This document shows positions 16,033 through 24,650 of a DNA stretch of 64,000 nt, piece after piece (the first letter of the stretch is position 1; each line of letters starts with the position of its first letter). Made by a program: the position numbers and the translations under genes. The stretch is from Flavobacteriales bacterium (GTDB taxonomy: Bacteria > Bacteroidota > Bacteroidia > Flavobacteriales_F > PHOS-HE28). Under the pieces are notes generated by a model. It worked only from the letters and a program-made list of their open reading frames with translations. It was not told the DNA's origin and did not search any database. The DNA lies in contig JAIOIH010000001.1 in the NCBI GenBank assembly GCA_019912395.1, forward strand, positions 1-64,000, written 5' to 3'.

Positions 16033-16737
16033 GTGAGAACGATCCACTTCCAAGACCTCGGCCCCATTGACTATGCCACGGCGTGGGACTACCAGAAGGA
16101 ACTTTTCCAGGCCACCATCGCCCGCAAGGTCGCCAACCGGGAACTGCCAGCGGAACAGCACGTGCCCACCGAGGACCATCTCCTGTTCTGCGAGCATCCG
16201 CACGTGTACACCTTGGGGAAGAGCGGGAAGGCAGCGCATCTGTTGATGAACGAGGAGGGTCTGCGGGATGCGGGCGTGCAGTTCTTCCCGATCGATCGCG
16301 GCGGCGACATCACGTACCATGGTCCGGGCCAGATCGTGGGCTATCCCATCTTCGACCTCGATCATTATTTCACCGATGTCCATCGCTTCCTGCGCACCTT
16401 GGAGGAGGCGGTGATCGGCACGCTGGAGGCGTACAAGATCAAGGCGGGGCGCATCGACGGGCTTACCGGTGTGTGGCTCGATGGCGATGATCCCGCCAAG
16501 GCCCGGAAGATCTGCGCGTTCGGCATCAAGGCCAGCCGCTGGGTCACCATGCACGGCTTTGCGTTCAATGTGAACACCGACCTCAGCTACTTCGACCACA
16601 TCGTACCCTGCGGCATCGCGGACAAGGGCGTCACCTGCATGGCAAAGGAGCTCGGTGGCCTGCTGGACATGCAAGGCGTGAAGGACCGGCTCAAGCTGGA
16701 GCTGGCGGACCTTTTTGATGTGGAGCTGGTGGGGTGA
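16033..16737 (+). CDS. lipB: Octanoyl-[acyl-carrier-protein]:protein N-octanoyltransferase LipB
   Basis: A 234-residue cytoplasmic enzyme that transfers octanoyl groups from octanoyl-ACP to lipoyl domains of 2-oxoacid dehydrogenases and GcvH, the first step of de novo lipoate synthesis. Family motifs: LLFCEHPHVYTLGKSG, RGGDITYHGPGQIVGYPI, a Lys in KICAFGIKASRW, and the catalytic Cys region IVPCGIADKGVTCMAKE. The GTG at 16033 was chosen because RTIHFQDLG directly after it is the usual LipB N terminus; the frame runs 48 codons further upstream without similarity. LipB is usually 210-250 residues. No lipA neighbour is present in the window. Confidence 0.93.
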   Translation: MRTIHFQDLGPIDYATAWDYQKELFQATIARKVANRELPAEQHVPTEDHLLFCEHPHVYTLGKSGKAAHLLMNEEGLRDAGVQFFPIDRGGDITYHGPGQIVGYPIFDLDHYFTDVHRFLRTLEEAVIGTLEAYKIKAGRIDGLTGVWLDGDDPAKARKICAFGIKASRWVTMHGFAFNVNTDLSYFDHIVPCGIADKGVTCMAKELGGLLDMQGVKDRLKLELADLFDVELVG

Positions 16738-16775
16738 TCCCATATTTCCACGCAACACCCGTTAACACCACCGGC

Positions 16776-16783
16776 TATCTTCG
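16776..16783 (+). promoter_or_regulatory. Probable -7 promoter box (TATCTTCG)
   Basis: TATCTTCG lies 18 bases before the ATG of the serine hydrolase gene and matches the TAnnTTCG form seen ahead of several other genes in this window. No -33 TTG is visible at the usual distance. Confidence 0.5.
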
Positions 16784-16801
16784 TCTCCGACATCCACCCC
16801 C

Positions 16802-17971
16802 ATGCGCATCCTCCTCAAGATCCTCCTCTGGACCGTCGGCATCATCGCCGCGTTGGTCGCCCTGTGCTACATCACCGGCAACGCGCACATCGTGAAGGGC
16901 GTGCGGTACACCTACCTCATCGGTCGCAGCGGGCCGGAGATCGACGACCGGAACTTCTTCCCCTACGGCACCATCCCCGCTGACGATCCGCAGCCCTGGC
17001 CGAAGAGCGCGCGCTACGGAAAGCTCTCCCTCACGGATCCGCAGATCATAGCACTACAAAAGTTGAACACCGTGGGCTTCGTAGTGATCCAGAACGACAG
17101 CCTGCTCTTCGAGGACTACTTCGAGGGCTGGCGCGATGATTCCGTGAGCAACAGCTTCAGCGTGGCGAAGAGCTACATCAGTGTGCTCGTGGGTGTGGCG
17201 ATGAAGGAGGGCAGGATCACGGACCTGCACACGCCGGTGGGCCGCTACCTGCCGGAGTTCGACACCTTCGATGAATGCCACAAGAAGATCACGCTGTGGA
17301 ACCTGCTCACCATGAGCACCGGCCTGGACTGGAGCGAGAGCGGAAGGAGTCCCTTCAGCGACAACGCGAAAGGGTACTACGGCACGAAGGTGAGCAAGCT
17401 GGCGATGGACCAGCCGTGCCGCGAGGAGCCGGGCCAGGAGTTCGACTACATCAGCGGCAGTACGCAGATCATGTCGGACGTGCTGCAGAAGATCTACGGC
17501 AAACCGTTGAACGAACTGGTGCGCGAGAAGATCTGGAAGCCGCTGGGCGCGGAGCACACGGCCTACTGGGGCAAGGACCGCAAGGACGGCGACTTCAAGG
17601 CGTTCTGCTGCCTCTACGGCACCGCCCGCGACTTCGGCCGCATCGGGCAGCTATGGTTGGACAGCGGCGTATGGAACGGTACGCGCATCGTCCCGGAGGA
17701 ATACTGGCAGGCCTCGATCACCCCGGCGAAGCTGACGGACAAGGGCGAGCCCAATGCACGCTACGGCTATTACTGGTGGCTGGCGGAGGTGGACGGCATG
17801 CCCATGTACTACTGCCGCGGTTTCCATGGCGAGTACGTGGTGGTGATCCCGCAGGAGCGCTTGATCATGGTGCGCACCGGGATGAAGTGGGAGGTACACA
17901 ATGAAGTGGGCCATCCGCATGATGTGTTTGATTACACGGAAATTGCGCGGGCCTTGGCAGCGGAGAAATAG
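16802..17971 (+). CDS. Serine hydrolase, class C beta-lactamase-related family
   Basis: A 389-residue protein with one N-terminal membrane anchor (about 3-24) and a beta-lactamase/transpeptidase-like fold. The catalytic S-x-x-K is S120-V-A-K123. The second motif, Y216-I-S218, lies in FDYISGSTQI, in the place of YxN. The third motif region is probably FHGEYVVVIP near residue 340. TMSTGLDWSESG is typical of the '6-aminohexanoate dimer hydrolase'/EstB branch of the family rather than true beta-lactamases. It is anchored to the inner membrane or exported, and the substrate is probably an ester or amide of unknown nature. The AT-rich inverted-repeat element begins immediately after its stop. Confidence 0.85.
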   Translation: MRILLKILLWTVGIIAALVALCYITGNAHIVKGVRYTYLIGRSGPEIDDRNFFPYGTIPADDPQPWPKSARYGKLSLTDPQIIALQKLNTVGFVVIQNDSLLFEDYFEGWRDDSVSNSFSVAKSYISVLVGVAMKEGRITDLHTPVGRYLPEFDTFDECHKKITLWNLLTMSTGLDWSESGRSPFSDNAKGYYGTKVSKLAMDQPCREEPGQEFDYISGSTQIMSDVLQKIYGKPLNELVREKIWKPLGAEHTAYWGKDRKDGDFKAFCCLYGTARDFGRIGQLWLDSGVWNGTRIVPEEYWQASITPAKLTDKGEPNARYGYYWWLAEVDGMPMYYCRGFHGEYVVVIPQERLIMVRTGMKWEVHNEVGHPHDVFDYTEIARALAAEK

Positions 17972-18152
17972 AACGCAGATGACGCAGATGGTGATGATCC
18001 ACGCGGATCTGATCTGAGGAATAGAACGCAGATGGCTATGATGAAGGATGATCTGAAATTCCGATGCTCAGCTTTCCTGCTAAAAGTTACCTTGACGGCG
18101 CTGAATATATCAGCGTGGATCATAAAGATCCGCGTCATCCGCGTTCCACATA
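17971..18152. repeat. Intergenic inverted-repeat element
   Basis: The arms are 17971-18006 and 18111-18146. The reverse complement of the right arm matches the left at about 30 of 36 positions, both starting GAACGC(A/G)GATGACGC and containing ATGATCCACGC. GAACGCAGATG also occurs a second time in direct orientation at about 18023. The whole intergenic gap is taken up by this element. No transposase is encoded. Similar 'AACGCAGATGACGCAGAT' elements occur between genes in many bacterial genomes; they may be non-autonomous miniature elements or structured RNA spacers. Confidence 0.7.
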
Positions 18153-18167
18153 GAAACACCCCACCCC

Positions 18168-18896
18168 ATGCGTGCAAACGACGTGAAAGACATCAGCAAG
18201 ATCCTCTTTTTGGACATCGAGACCGTCGCTGCTGTCCGGGCGTTCAGCGAGTTGGATGAGCGCAGCGCAAAGCTCTTTGGCGATAAAACACGTTTCGAAC
18301 AGGAGCGAAGTGGGAAGACCGCCGAGGAGATCTATGGCGAGCGTGGCGGCATCCTTGCGGAGTTCGGAAAGATCATCTGCATCGGCTTCGGTGGCTTGAA
18401 GAAGGAGGGCAACGGCCATGCGTTGCGCGTCACCTCGTACCATGGCGATGATGAACGCGATGTGCTCCAGCGTTTCGCGGACCTGCTTGACAAGAACTAT
18501 AACACGGACGACCACTGGCTCTGCGGCCACAACGGCAGGGAGTTCGACTTTCCATGGATCGCGCGGCGCTGCATCGTACACGGCATTAAACTGCCGAAGC
18601 TGCTGGACGTTGGGGGCCTGAAACCGTGGGAAGTGGGTTTCCTCGACACCATGAACCTATGGAGCTTCGGCGACCGCAAGAACTTCACCTCGCTCGCGCT
18701 GCTCACCCACATCCTCGGCATTACCACACCCAAGGACGACATCAGCGGAGCCGATGTGGCGCGCGTGTACTATGAGGACAAGGACCTCGAACGCATCGCC
18801 ACCTATTGCAAGAAAGACGTGGTGGCCACGGCGCAGTTGTATTTGCGCTTGCGCGGGGAGGCGGTGGTGAAGGAGGAGGATGTGGCGTTGGTGTGA
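18168..18896 (+). CDS. 3'-5' exonuclease, RNase H-like DEDD fold
   Basis: A 242-residue predicted exonuclease of the type found alone in Bacteroidota and related to the proofreading domain of family B polymerases. Exo I is FLDIETVAAV (D and E bind metal; about 15-24). Exo II is CGHNGREFDFPWIARR (about 123-138). Exo III is ERIATYCKKDVVATAQLY (about 207-224) with the last catalytic Asp. It should remove nucleotides from 3' ends in DNA repair or RNA processing; the true substrate is unknown. It stands alone, with the inverted-repeat element just upstream. Confidence 0.85.
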   Translation: MRANDVKDISKILFLDIETVAAVRAFSELDERSAKLFGDKTRFEQERSGKTAEEIYGERGGILAEFGKIICIGFGGLKKEGNGHALRVTSYHGDDERDVLQRFADLLDKNYNTDDHWLCGHNGREFDFPWIARRCIVHGIKLPKLLDVGGLKPWEVGFLDTMNLWSFGDRKNFTSLALLTHILGITTPKDDISGADVARVYYEDKDLERIATYCKKDVVATAQLYLRLRGEAVVKEEDVALV

Positions 18897-19059
18897 AGGG
18901 AAGGAGATCCGGGCCGGGCAGACTGGCTTGTGCGTTGAGCAACGCGGTGGAATTAATGGCGAGTCATCGGATGGGCTACTTTGGCTGCGGAATGTTAGTG
19001 CGCTTGGGACAACCTTCGGCTTTTCGACCCCAAACGATGCTTATGGAATTTCCCTTTGC

Positions 19060-20376
19060 ATGAGCCAGCGAAACAGGTTTCAGCAGCAGCATACACTCGC
19101 GACCAATACCGATCGCCATTTATTGGAATGGCTGCTCTTTATGCTGGTGGCCTTCCTCTCTTTGCGGGAGGCCTGGATCATCGGGGAGCCGAACACCTAC
19201 GATTTCTTCTGGAAGTCTTGGGACGGATTGGGGTATTACCAATGGTTACCTTCTGCATTCATCACGGGGAAGTTCGATTGGATGTTCTGGTGCAAGAAGA
19301 TCTCGGACCACTCCGCGATAAGCCTCTATACCTTGGGAGTGGCTGTATTGGAACTTCCCTTTTTCCTGCTCTCCCAGTGGCTCACTTGGATGTTCGACTA
19401 TCCCAATACGGGTTTCGCACCCACGAACGCTATTTGCATGATGGCGAGCACGGCCACTTATGCCGGTGCTGGAGCGGTGCTCAGCTTCAAACTTGCACGG
19501 CGTTACAGCACCATCCCGGCGGCTCTGCTCGCAGTGATCGCGATCTACGCGGGCAGCAACCTCTACTACTATTCGACCAGCCAGCCGCTGATGTCGCATG
19601 TCTATTCCTATTTCCTCATTTCCCTGTTCTGCTGGTGCGGCTTGCGCATTATCGACGGACCGCGACGGGTGCATGTATTCTTGTTCCTCGTCTCCGGAGC
19701 CTTGATGGTGCTGGTGCGGCAGTTGAATATCGTGGTCGCCCTCTTCCCGCTTTTGATGGCGTGGAATTCCCCTTCCGGGATCCGGGGCGCTTGGAAAAAC
19801 CTGATCCGCCACCGCGGTGCGTTAGTTCTCGGGCTGGTCCTTGGCCTGATCCCTTGGGTGCTCCAGTCCGTCTACTGGCACTACATCACCGGGGATTGGT
19901 ATGCCAATGGCTATTCGTATGTGGGAGAGTCCTTCGAGTTCGGCAAAATGGTGCCGGGCATGGTGCTCTTCAGCCCACGGAACGGATGGTTTGTTTATAG
20001 CCCGATCTTTCTCATCGTGATGGGCACCTTGCTCGTTCAAGCTTGGCGCGGCAGACGGCCGGCACGGTCTATTCTGCTGATCTTCGCCTTAACCGTGCTC
20101 ATCTACAGCGCATGGTGGTGCTGGTGGCTCGGAGGTGCGTACGGGTATCGCGGTATGATCGACCTATACGGCCTGTTCGCCATTCCCTTTGCGTGGTTCT
20201 TCCGCTCGGTGATGCGGCGTTCCTGGGCCTTGCGCATATTTACGATGGTGTTGCTTTGGGCTTTCGTGAGGTTGAACTTCGGAATGATAGAGCACTGGGA
20301 TTATGACGTGTATTGCGCGAACGGCTCATGGCCCGCATTGATGGATGTAGTGGGAAAGATCGCAGATGGGCAATGA
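19060..20376 (+). CDS. Multi-spanning membrane protein, GT-C glycosyltransferase-like
   Basis: A 438-residue integral membrane protein with about ten hydrophobic segments. The first periplasmic loop holds acidic residues in a GT-C-like position (EPNTYDFFWKSWDG), and a later loop has YWHYITGDWYANGYSY and FSPRNGWFVYSPI, a phrase common in such proteins of Flavobacteriales. GT-C enzymes transfer sugars from polyprenyl-phosphate donors on the periplasmic side. The ATG at 19060 was chosen because upstream codons in the same frame are not protein-like. Its stop overlaps the start of the next gene by 11 bases, so the two are probably one transcript. The enzyme class is inferred from topology and context only. 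Confidence 0.7.
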   Translation: MSQRNRFQQQHTLATNTDRHLLEWLLFMLVAFLSLREAWIIGEPNTYDFFWKSWDGLGYYQWLPSAFITGKFDWMFWCKKISDHSAISLYTLGVAVLELPFFLLSQWLTWMFDYPNTGFAPTNAICMMASTATYAGAGAVLSFKLARRYSTIPAALLAVIAIYAGSNLYYYSTSQPLMSHVYSYFLISLFCWCGLRIIDGPRRVHVFLFLVSGALMVLVRQLNIVVALFPLLMAWNSPSGIRGAWKNLIRHRGALVLGLVLGLIPWVLQSVYWHYITGDWYANGYSYVGESFEFGKMVPGMVLFSPRNGWFVYSPIFLIVMGTLLVQAWRGRRPARSILLIFALTVLIYSAWWCWWLGGAYGYRGMIDLYGLFAIPFAWFFRSVMRRSWALRIFTMVLLWAFVRLNFGMIEHWDYDVYCANGSWPALMDVVGKIADGQ

Positions 20377-22450
20377 TGAACGCATGAGAAGTGATCTACA
20401 ATATGGGAAGGAACACTCCGGACCCAAGTGGCTGTCGTCCTTGGGCATCGTTGTTTGCTTGGTCTTGTTCCTGATCGGCATCTGGTCCGTGCCGTTAGCC
20501 ATTTTCGGGCCGGACCGGGCATTGATCCCCGGCGATCTGGCAGATGCCCGGTTCAATAATTACATGCTGGAGCACTTCCATCTCTTTATTACCGGAAAGA
20601 CCGGATCATATTGGGATGCGCCGTTCATGTATCCGTGGAAGAACGTGATCGCCCTGTCCGATAACTTGTTGGGCACGGCACCCTTCTATTCAGCTTTCCG
20701 CACGCAGGGGTTCAGCAGGGAAGGCGCGTTCCAAGCATGGATCCTGTCGCTCTTCGCACTGAACTATTGGTGCTGCCTCATCGCGTTCCGAAAGTGGGGA
20801 GGCAACTGGATACTGGCCGCATGCTCCGCATACATCTTCGCCTTCGGCATTTACAACATCGGGCAGATGAACAATCTGCAAATGCTGCCGAAGTTCATGG
20901 TACCCTTGGCCTTCCTGTTCTTTTGGAAGCACCTCTCCAAGGGTTCCTGGAAGTATTTGCTCTTAGCTGTGCTGGCAACCGTGTACCAGTTCTATTGCGG
21001 GGTTTATCTGGGCTTCATGTTGGCCTATGCGCTCTTCTTCCTTTTCATCGGTCATGTGGTGATCTATCGCTCACCGTCCTATATCGGCCGCTTCCGTGAA
21101 TGGCGCTTTGCCATTGGCTGGCTTGGCTGTGCCGTGGTGGGCCTATTGCTCCTGATGCCGATGATGCTCCCCTACATTCAAGTGGCGAAGGACCTGGGTA
21201 CGCGGAGCTTTGCGGAGGTGGTGGATTCCATACCTCGCCCGAGCTCCTACTTCTTTACGCATCCTGCGGCCCTTTCCTGGCGGGCCCTGAACGAGGTGGG
21301 GAAGAATGCCTTCCCGCTCTGGTGGAGCCATTTCTTGTTCATTGGTGCGGTCCCATGGGTCGCCTTGCTCATGTCACTTGTGCTTGTTTTCAGTAAGCGG
21401 ATCCCTCGTGCATCCCGCCAATTGATCATGGCGTTCGGGATCGCTCTCCTGTTGAGCACCTTGTTCTGCCTGAACTTGGACGGCCACACCTTGTATGCCT
21501 TGGTCTTCAAATTGCCGGGTTTTTCAGCACTTCGCGCCATCGACCGCTTCATCAATGTCCAAGTGCTCTTTTTTCTCTTGGTGTTCGTGGCCGTGCTGCG
21601 TCCATTGTTCCGGAAACCGGGAGCTGCGTTGGCACTAAGCCTGGTACTTCCCTTGTTGGTGGTGCAGGACAATCGCTGGGCCGTGGACTGGACCAAGCGG
21701 TTCGACAAGCATGAGTCCCGGAAGCTCGTACAGGATGTGGAGCGGCGCATCACACGGGAATATGGTGGCTCGGAAACTTGGGATGCCATCGCCTACGAAC
21801 CGCTCAGGCCGGTCTGGGACGACCATGAACGTTGGCATTTTGAGACCATCACGATCCAGCTCAGTACCATGCTTGCCGCACAACAATTGGGCATACCGGT
21901 CGTCAACGCGTATTCCGGTTCGTATCCAGGCAATTACATTTCATTCTTCGATAACATGGACCACCGCACCCTTGCGGATTGGTGCCGGTTCAACGGGATG
22001 GAACCTGATCGTATCCAAGAGGTTCATGGACTGGGGATCCCGGTGGCGGCTATCGATACGGTGTTGATCCAGGCCCCCAACGGGCGCTATGTCAGTTGTG
22101 ACGAATCCAAGGATGCCCTGATCATCGCGGACCGGGCCGTAACAGGTGTTTGGGAGAATTTTCTACGGGTGCGGACGACGGACGGGCGCTTTGCCTTCTT
22201 GGCGCACAATGGGAATTATCTCAGTGCCGAGGAGGAGGATGGCGGTCGATTGGCCGCCACGGGCCTGGACCTGGGGGACTTCGGCCTTTTTACAGTGGAA
22301 ATGCAAGCCGATGGCTCTGTGTCCTTCAAGGCGCACAACGGGCGCTTCCTTTCGCTCAACTGGGATTCAGGCCAGCTCTTCGCCACCAGCAGTTCACCCG
22401 GTTTCGATGATCGGTTCAGAGTGACACTCTCACGAAGGACTCCACGTTGA
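20366..22450 (+). CDS. GT-C-like membrane protein with C-terminal fascin-like beta-trefoil
   Basis: A 694-residue protein. Residues about 25-430 hold roughly ten to eleven transmembrane segments, with a first-loop acidic motif IPGDLADARFNNY typical of predicted GT-C membrane transferases. A soluble region follows (about 430-565). The C-terminal ~125 residues (about 566-690) contain three repeats of (A/H)NG(R/N)(Y/F)(V/L)S: APNGRYVSCDESKD, AHNGNYLSAEEEDGG and AHNGRFLSLNWDSG. That is the hallmark of a fascin-like beta-trefoil. Such domains bind actin in animals and are associated with sugar binding elsewhere. Here it would sit in the periplasm and could hold an acceptor glycan (inference). It overlaps the upstream gene and converges on the GH5-like gene with a 7-base gap. 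Confidence 0.75.
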   Translation: MGNDERMRSDLQYGKEHSGPKWLSSLGIVVCLVLFLIGIWSVPLAIFGPDRALIPGDLADARFNNYMLEHFHLFITGKTGSYWDAPFMYPWKNVIALSDNLLGTAPFYSAFRTQGFSREGAFQAWILSLFALNYWCCLIAFRKWGGNWILAACSAYIFAFGIYNIGQMNNLQMLPKFMVPLAFLFFWKHLSKGSWKYLLLAVLATVYQFYCGVYLGFMLAYALFFLFIGHVVIYRSPSYIGRFREWRFAIGWLGCAVVGLLLLMPMMLPYIQVAKDLGTRSFAEVVDSIPRPSSYFFTHPAALSWRALNEVGKNAFPLWWSHFLFIGAVPWVALLMSLVLVFSKRIPRASRQLIMAFGIALLLSTLFCLNLDGHTLYALVFKLPGFSALRAIDRFINVQVLFFLLVFVAVLRPLFRKPGAALALSLVLPLLVVQDNRWAVDWTKRFDKHESRKLVQDVERRITREYGGSETWDAIAYEPLRPVWDDHERWHFETITIQLSTMLAAQQLGIPVVNAYSGSYPGNYISFFDNMDHRTLADWCRFNGMEPDRIQEVHGLGIPVAAIDTVLIQAPNGRYVSCDESKDALIIADRAVTGVWENFLRVRTTDGRFAFLAHNGNYLSAEEEDGGRLAATGLDLGDFGLFTVEMQADGSVSFKAHNGRFLSLNWDSGQLFATSSSPGFDDRFRVTLSRRTPR

Positions 22451-22457
22451 CACTGCC

Positions 22458-23924
22458 CTAATGGGCAAAACGCAAAGGGTCCAGAACAAGGTCGCCGAGA
22501 TAATAAGCAGGTACGCTATCCGCCCTGGTGAGGAAGGCGTTCGGGCGGCAATCGCCCCGCACCATCGAATACCGGGTGGCTGAGGCCATCCAGTGGTGGA
22601 AGCGGAAGTCGCCGAACAGGTCAAAACTGCCGTCCGCCTTGGAGATCGTGTAATAGGATCTGGTCCAGTGCTCGTTCCAGCCGAGCACCACGCCGCCTTC
22701 AATGGGCCTGCGGTCCTGGTCCACCAACCTTCCGGTAAGCTTGGCCTCGTGGAGCGAGGAGAAGTTGTAGTAGTTGGGCAATTTCACGCAGGTTCCGTGA
22801 TCGGTGTTCCGGTCGAAGGAGGTGAAGGCTTCCACCACCGGCTTCACCGTGCCCTCGATCGGCGGCATTCCCGGTCCAGCCTCGGTCCATCCTGCACGGT
22901 CCACCACACCCATGTGGTCCGCATGGAAACGTCCCCAATGCACATCCTTGAACTGCCACCAGGAGTAGCCGATACCGCCGCACGCCAACGTTTGATCGAG
23001 GGTCTTGCGCGCAAAGGCCAGCTGGTCCGCGTAGAGCACCGAATCATTGTCGGCGGGAATAGCGGTTTCGCCGATGATCCATGGCTTGTCCACGTGCTGC
23101 CCATACCAACGGATCTCGTTGCGCACCTGCTCAGGTTCGTATTCGTAGGGGTGGAAGGAGATGAAGTCCACATCGAGGATGTTGGGGTCCCATGCGAATA
23201 CCTCAGGCACGCCCACCAGGCCGATGGTGACCAACTGGTGCGGCGCATGTTCCTTCACCAGCTGTCGCCATCGCTTCACCACCTCATGTACTTCCGTCTT
23301 GGGGCGATGGTGCGGCATATCGAAGTAGAGCGGCTCGTTGAAGAGGTCATAGGCCAACAGCGCAGGACGGTCCCGGAAGCGGTCGGCAAGGCGGACGAGA
23401 TGATCTTCATACGGCTTCTCACCGGGCACCAGCCGCACCAACAGGATCACCTTCAGCTTTGTGCGCTCGGCCACTTGGAGCAGCTCGTCGATCGCCCGCA
23501 GGTAGCGTTGCTCGTGGTCCCCGGCGAAGGTGTACAGGGAATCATCCCCCATGCCGAAGCGTCCTTGTAGGTGCAACGTGTCGTTGCCCGGAGGGAAGAC
23601 GAGGTCCGATGCAATGCCCACGATCCGTACCGTATTGAAGCCCATGCGTTTGATGAGGGTGAACTCTCCCTCGATCTGCATCAAGGAGGAATCGCGTGTG
23701 TTGAAACGGAAGCGATCGGCCCGCTCGTAATTGCGGCAGGAGGCGGCCCAACATGCCGTATCGTTCCACTGCAGATCAGCGATGTAGTTGATCGCCAAGG
23801 GAAAGTACGGTTCGTCGTTCTCCACGAAGGCACCATTCTCCAGCGTTACGAAAGTGGATGGCGTAGTACCAGTGCAGCCATAGAGCAATAGACTGGCAAA
23901 GATCGAGGGCAAGAGCCTGAACAT
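22458..23924 (-). CDS. GH5-like glycoside hydrolase lipoprotein
   Basis: A 488-residue exported lipoprotein (lipobox LLLYGC, lipidated C17). It has a TIM-barrel of clan GH-A (about 30-370). The acid/base Glu is E197 in DLFNEPLYF and the probable nucleophile is E286 in IIGETAIP; FISFHPYEYEP and YSWWQFKDVHWG line the expected active site. A C-terminal domain of ~100 residues (KLTGRLVDQDRRPIEGG, then a beta-strand series) looks like a carboxypeptidase-regulatory or Ig-like module. It probably cuts a beta-linked polysaccharide at the cell surface. It closes the minus-strand glycan operon, 15 bases after the GT2 gene, so it may trim the polymer that the operon makes. Confidence 0.82.
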   Translation of the reverse strand: MFRLLPSIFASLLLYGCTGTTPSTFVTLENGAFVENDEPYFPLAINYIADLQWNDTACWAASCRNYERADRFRFNTRDSSLMQIEGEFTLIKRMGFNTVRIVGIASDLVFPPGNDTLHLQGRFGMGDDSLYTFAGDHEQRYLRAIDELLQVAERTKLKVILLVRLVPGEKPYEDHLVRLADRFRDRPALLAYDLFNEPLYFDMPHHRPKTEVHEVVKRWRQLVKEHAPHQLVTIGLVGVPEVFAWDPNILDVDFISFHPYEYEPEQVRNEIRWYGQHVDKPWIIGETAIPADNDSVLYADQLAFARKTLDQTLACGGIGYSWWQFKDVHWGRFHADHMGVVDRAGWTEAGPGMPPIEGTVKPVVEAFTSFDRNTDHGTCVKLPNYYNFSSLHEAKLTGRLVDQDRRPIEGGVVLGWNEHWTRSYYTISKADGSFDLFGDFRFHHWMASATRYSMVRGDCRPNAFLTRADSVPAYYLGDLVLDPLRFAH

Positions 23925-23939
23925 CGTGCAGATCAGCGA

Positions 23940-24650
23940 TCAGCCTATTCCGTATTTCACGATGCACCATATCGCCCGGAAGCCGTCCTTCCAACCGATC
24001 TTCTTGCCTTCAGCATAGGTGCGGCCGTAGTAGCTGATGCCCACCTCGTAAATCCGAATACCCTTCACTCGGGCCAGCTTCGCCGTCACTTCCGGCTCGA
24101 AGCCGAAGCGGTTCTCCTTCAGCACAAGTCCCTTGGCGATGTCGCTGCGGATCAGCTTGTAGCAGGTCTCCATGTCCGTGAGGTTCAAATTATTGAACAC
24201 GTTGGACAGGAAAGTGAGCACCTGGTTACCGATGCTGTGCCAGAAAAAGAGGATCCGGTGCGGATGGTGGCCCATGAAGCGGGAGCCGAAGACCACGTCG
24301 GCGAAGCCCTCCACCACGGGTCGGAGCAGATCGTTGTACTCACGCGGATCGTATTCCAGGTCGGCATCCTGCACAAGCAGGTATTCGCCGGTGGCCTCCT
24401 GTATACCGCGGTGGATGGCGGCACCCTTGCCCATGTTCTTCGGTTGCTCGATGAAGCGGATGCCCATGGCGGGGTTGGTAGCGATGTAGCGTTCCACGGC
24501 GGCCACCGTACCGTCCGTGCTGCCATCATTCACAATGATGACCTCCTTGGCGATCCCATTGATCAACGAAACATCTCGCACCTTGTCCAGGATCAAGTGG
24601 ATGGTGCGTTCCTCGTTATAGGCAGGGATGATGAGGGAGAGGGTTTTCAT
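23940..24650 (-). CDS. Family 2 glycosyltransferase (polyprenyl-phosphate sugar type)
   Basis: A 236-residue cytoplasmic GT-A enzyme: SLIIPAYNEERTI at the N terminus, VIIVNDGSTDGT for nucleotide binding, and the metal-binding VQDADLEYDPREY. A DMETCYKLIRSDI segment and a late KIGWKDGFRAIW are typical of dolichol-/undecaprenyl-phosphate mannose or glucose synthases. It probably loads a sugar from a nucleotide donor onto undecaprenyl phosphate, giving the substrate for the GT-C enzymes in the same operon. The ATG at 24650 overlaps the stop of the upstream gene (ATGA). The frame extends upstream as a shadow of that gene. Confidence 0.9.
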   Translation of the reverse strand: MKTLSLIIPAYNEERTIHLILDKVRDVSLINGIAKEVIIVNDGSTDGTVAAVERYIATNPAMGIRFIEQPKNMGKGAAIHRGIQEATGEYLLVQDADLEYDPREYNDLLRPVVEGFADVVFGSRFMGHHPHRILFFWHSIGNQVLTFLSNVFNNLNLTDMETCYKLIRSDIAKGLVLKENRFGFEPEVTAKLARVKGIRIYEVGISYYGRTYAEGKKIGWKDGFRAIWCIVKYGIG

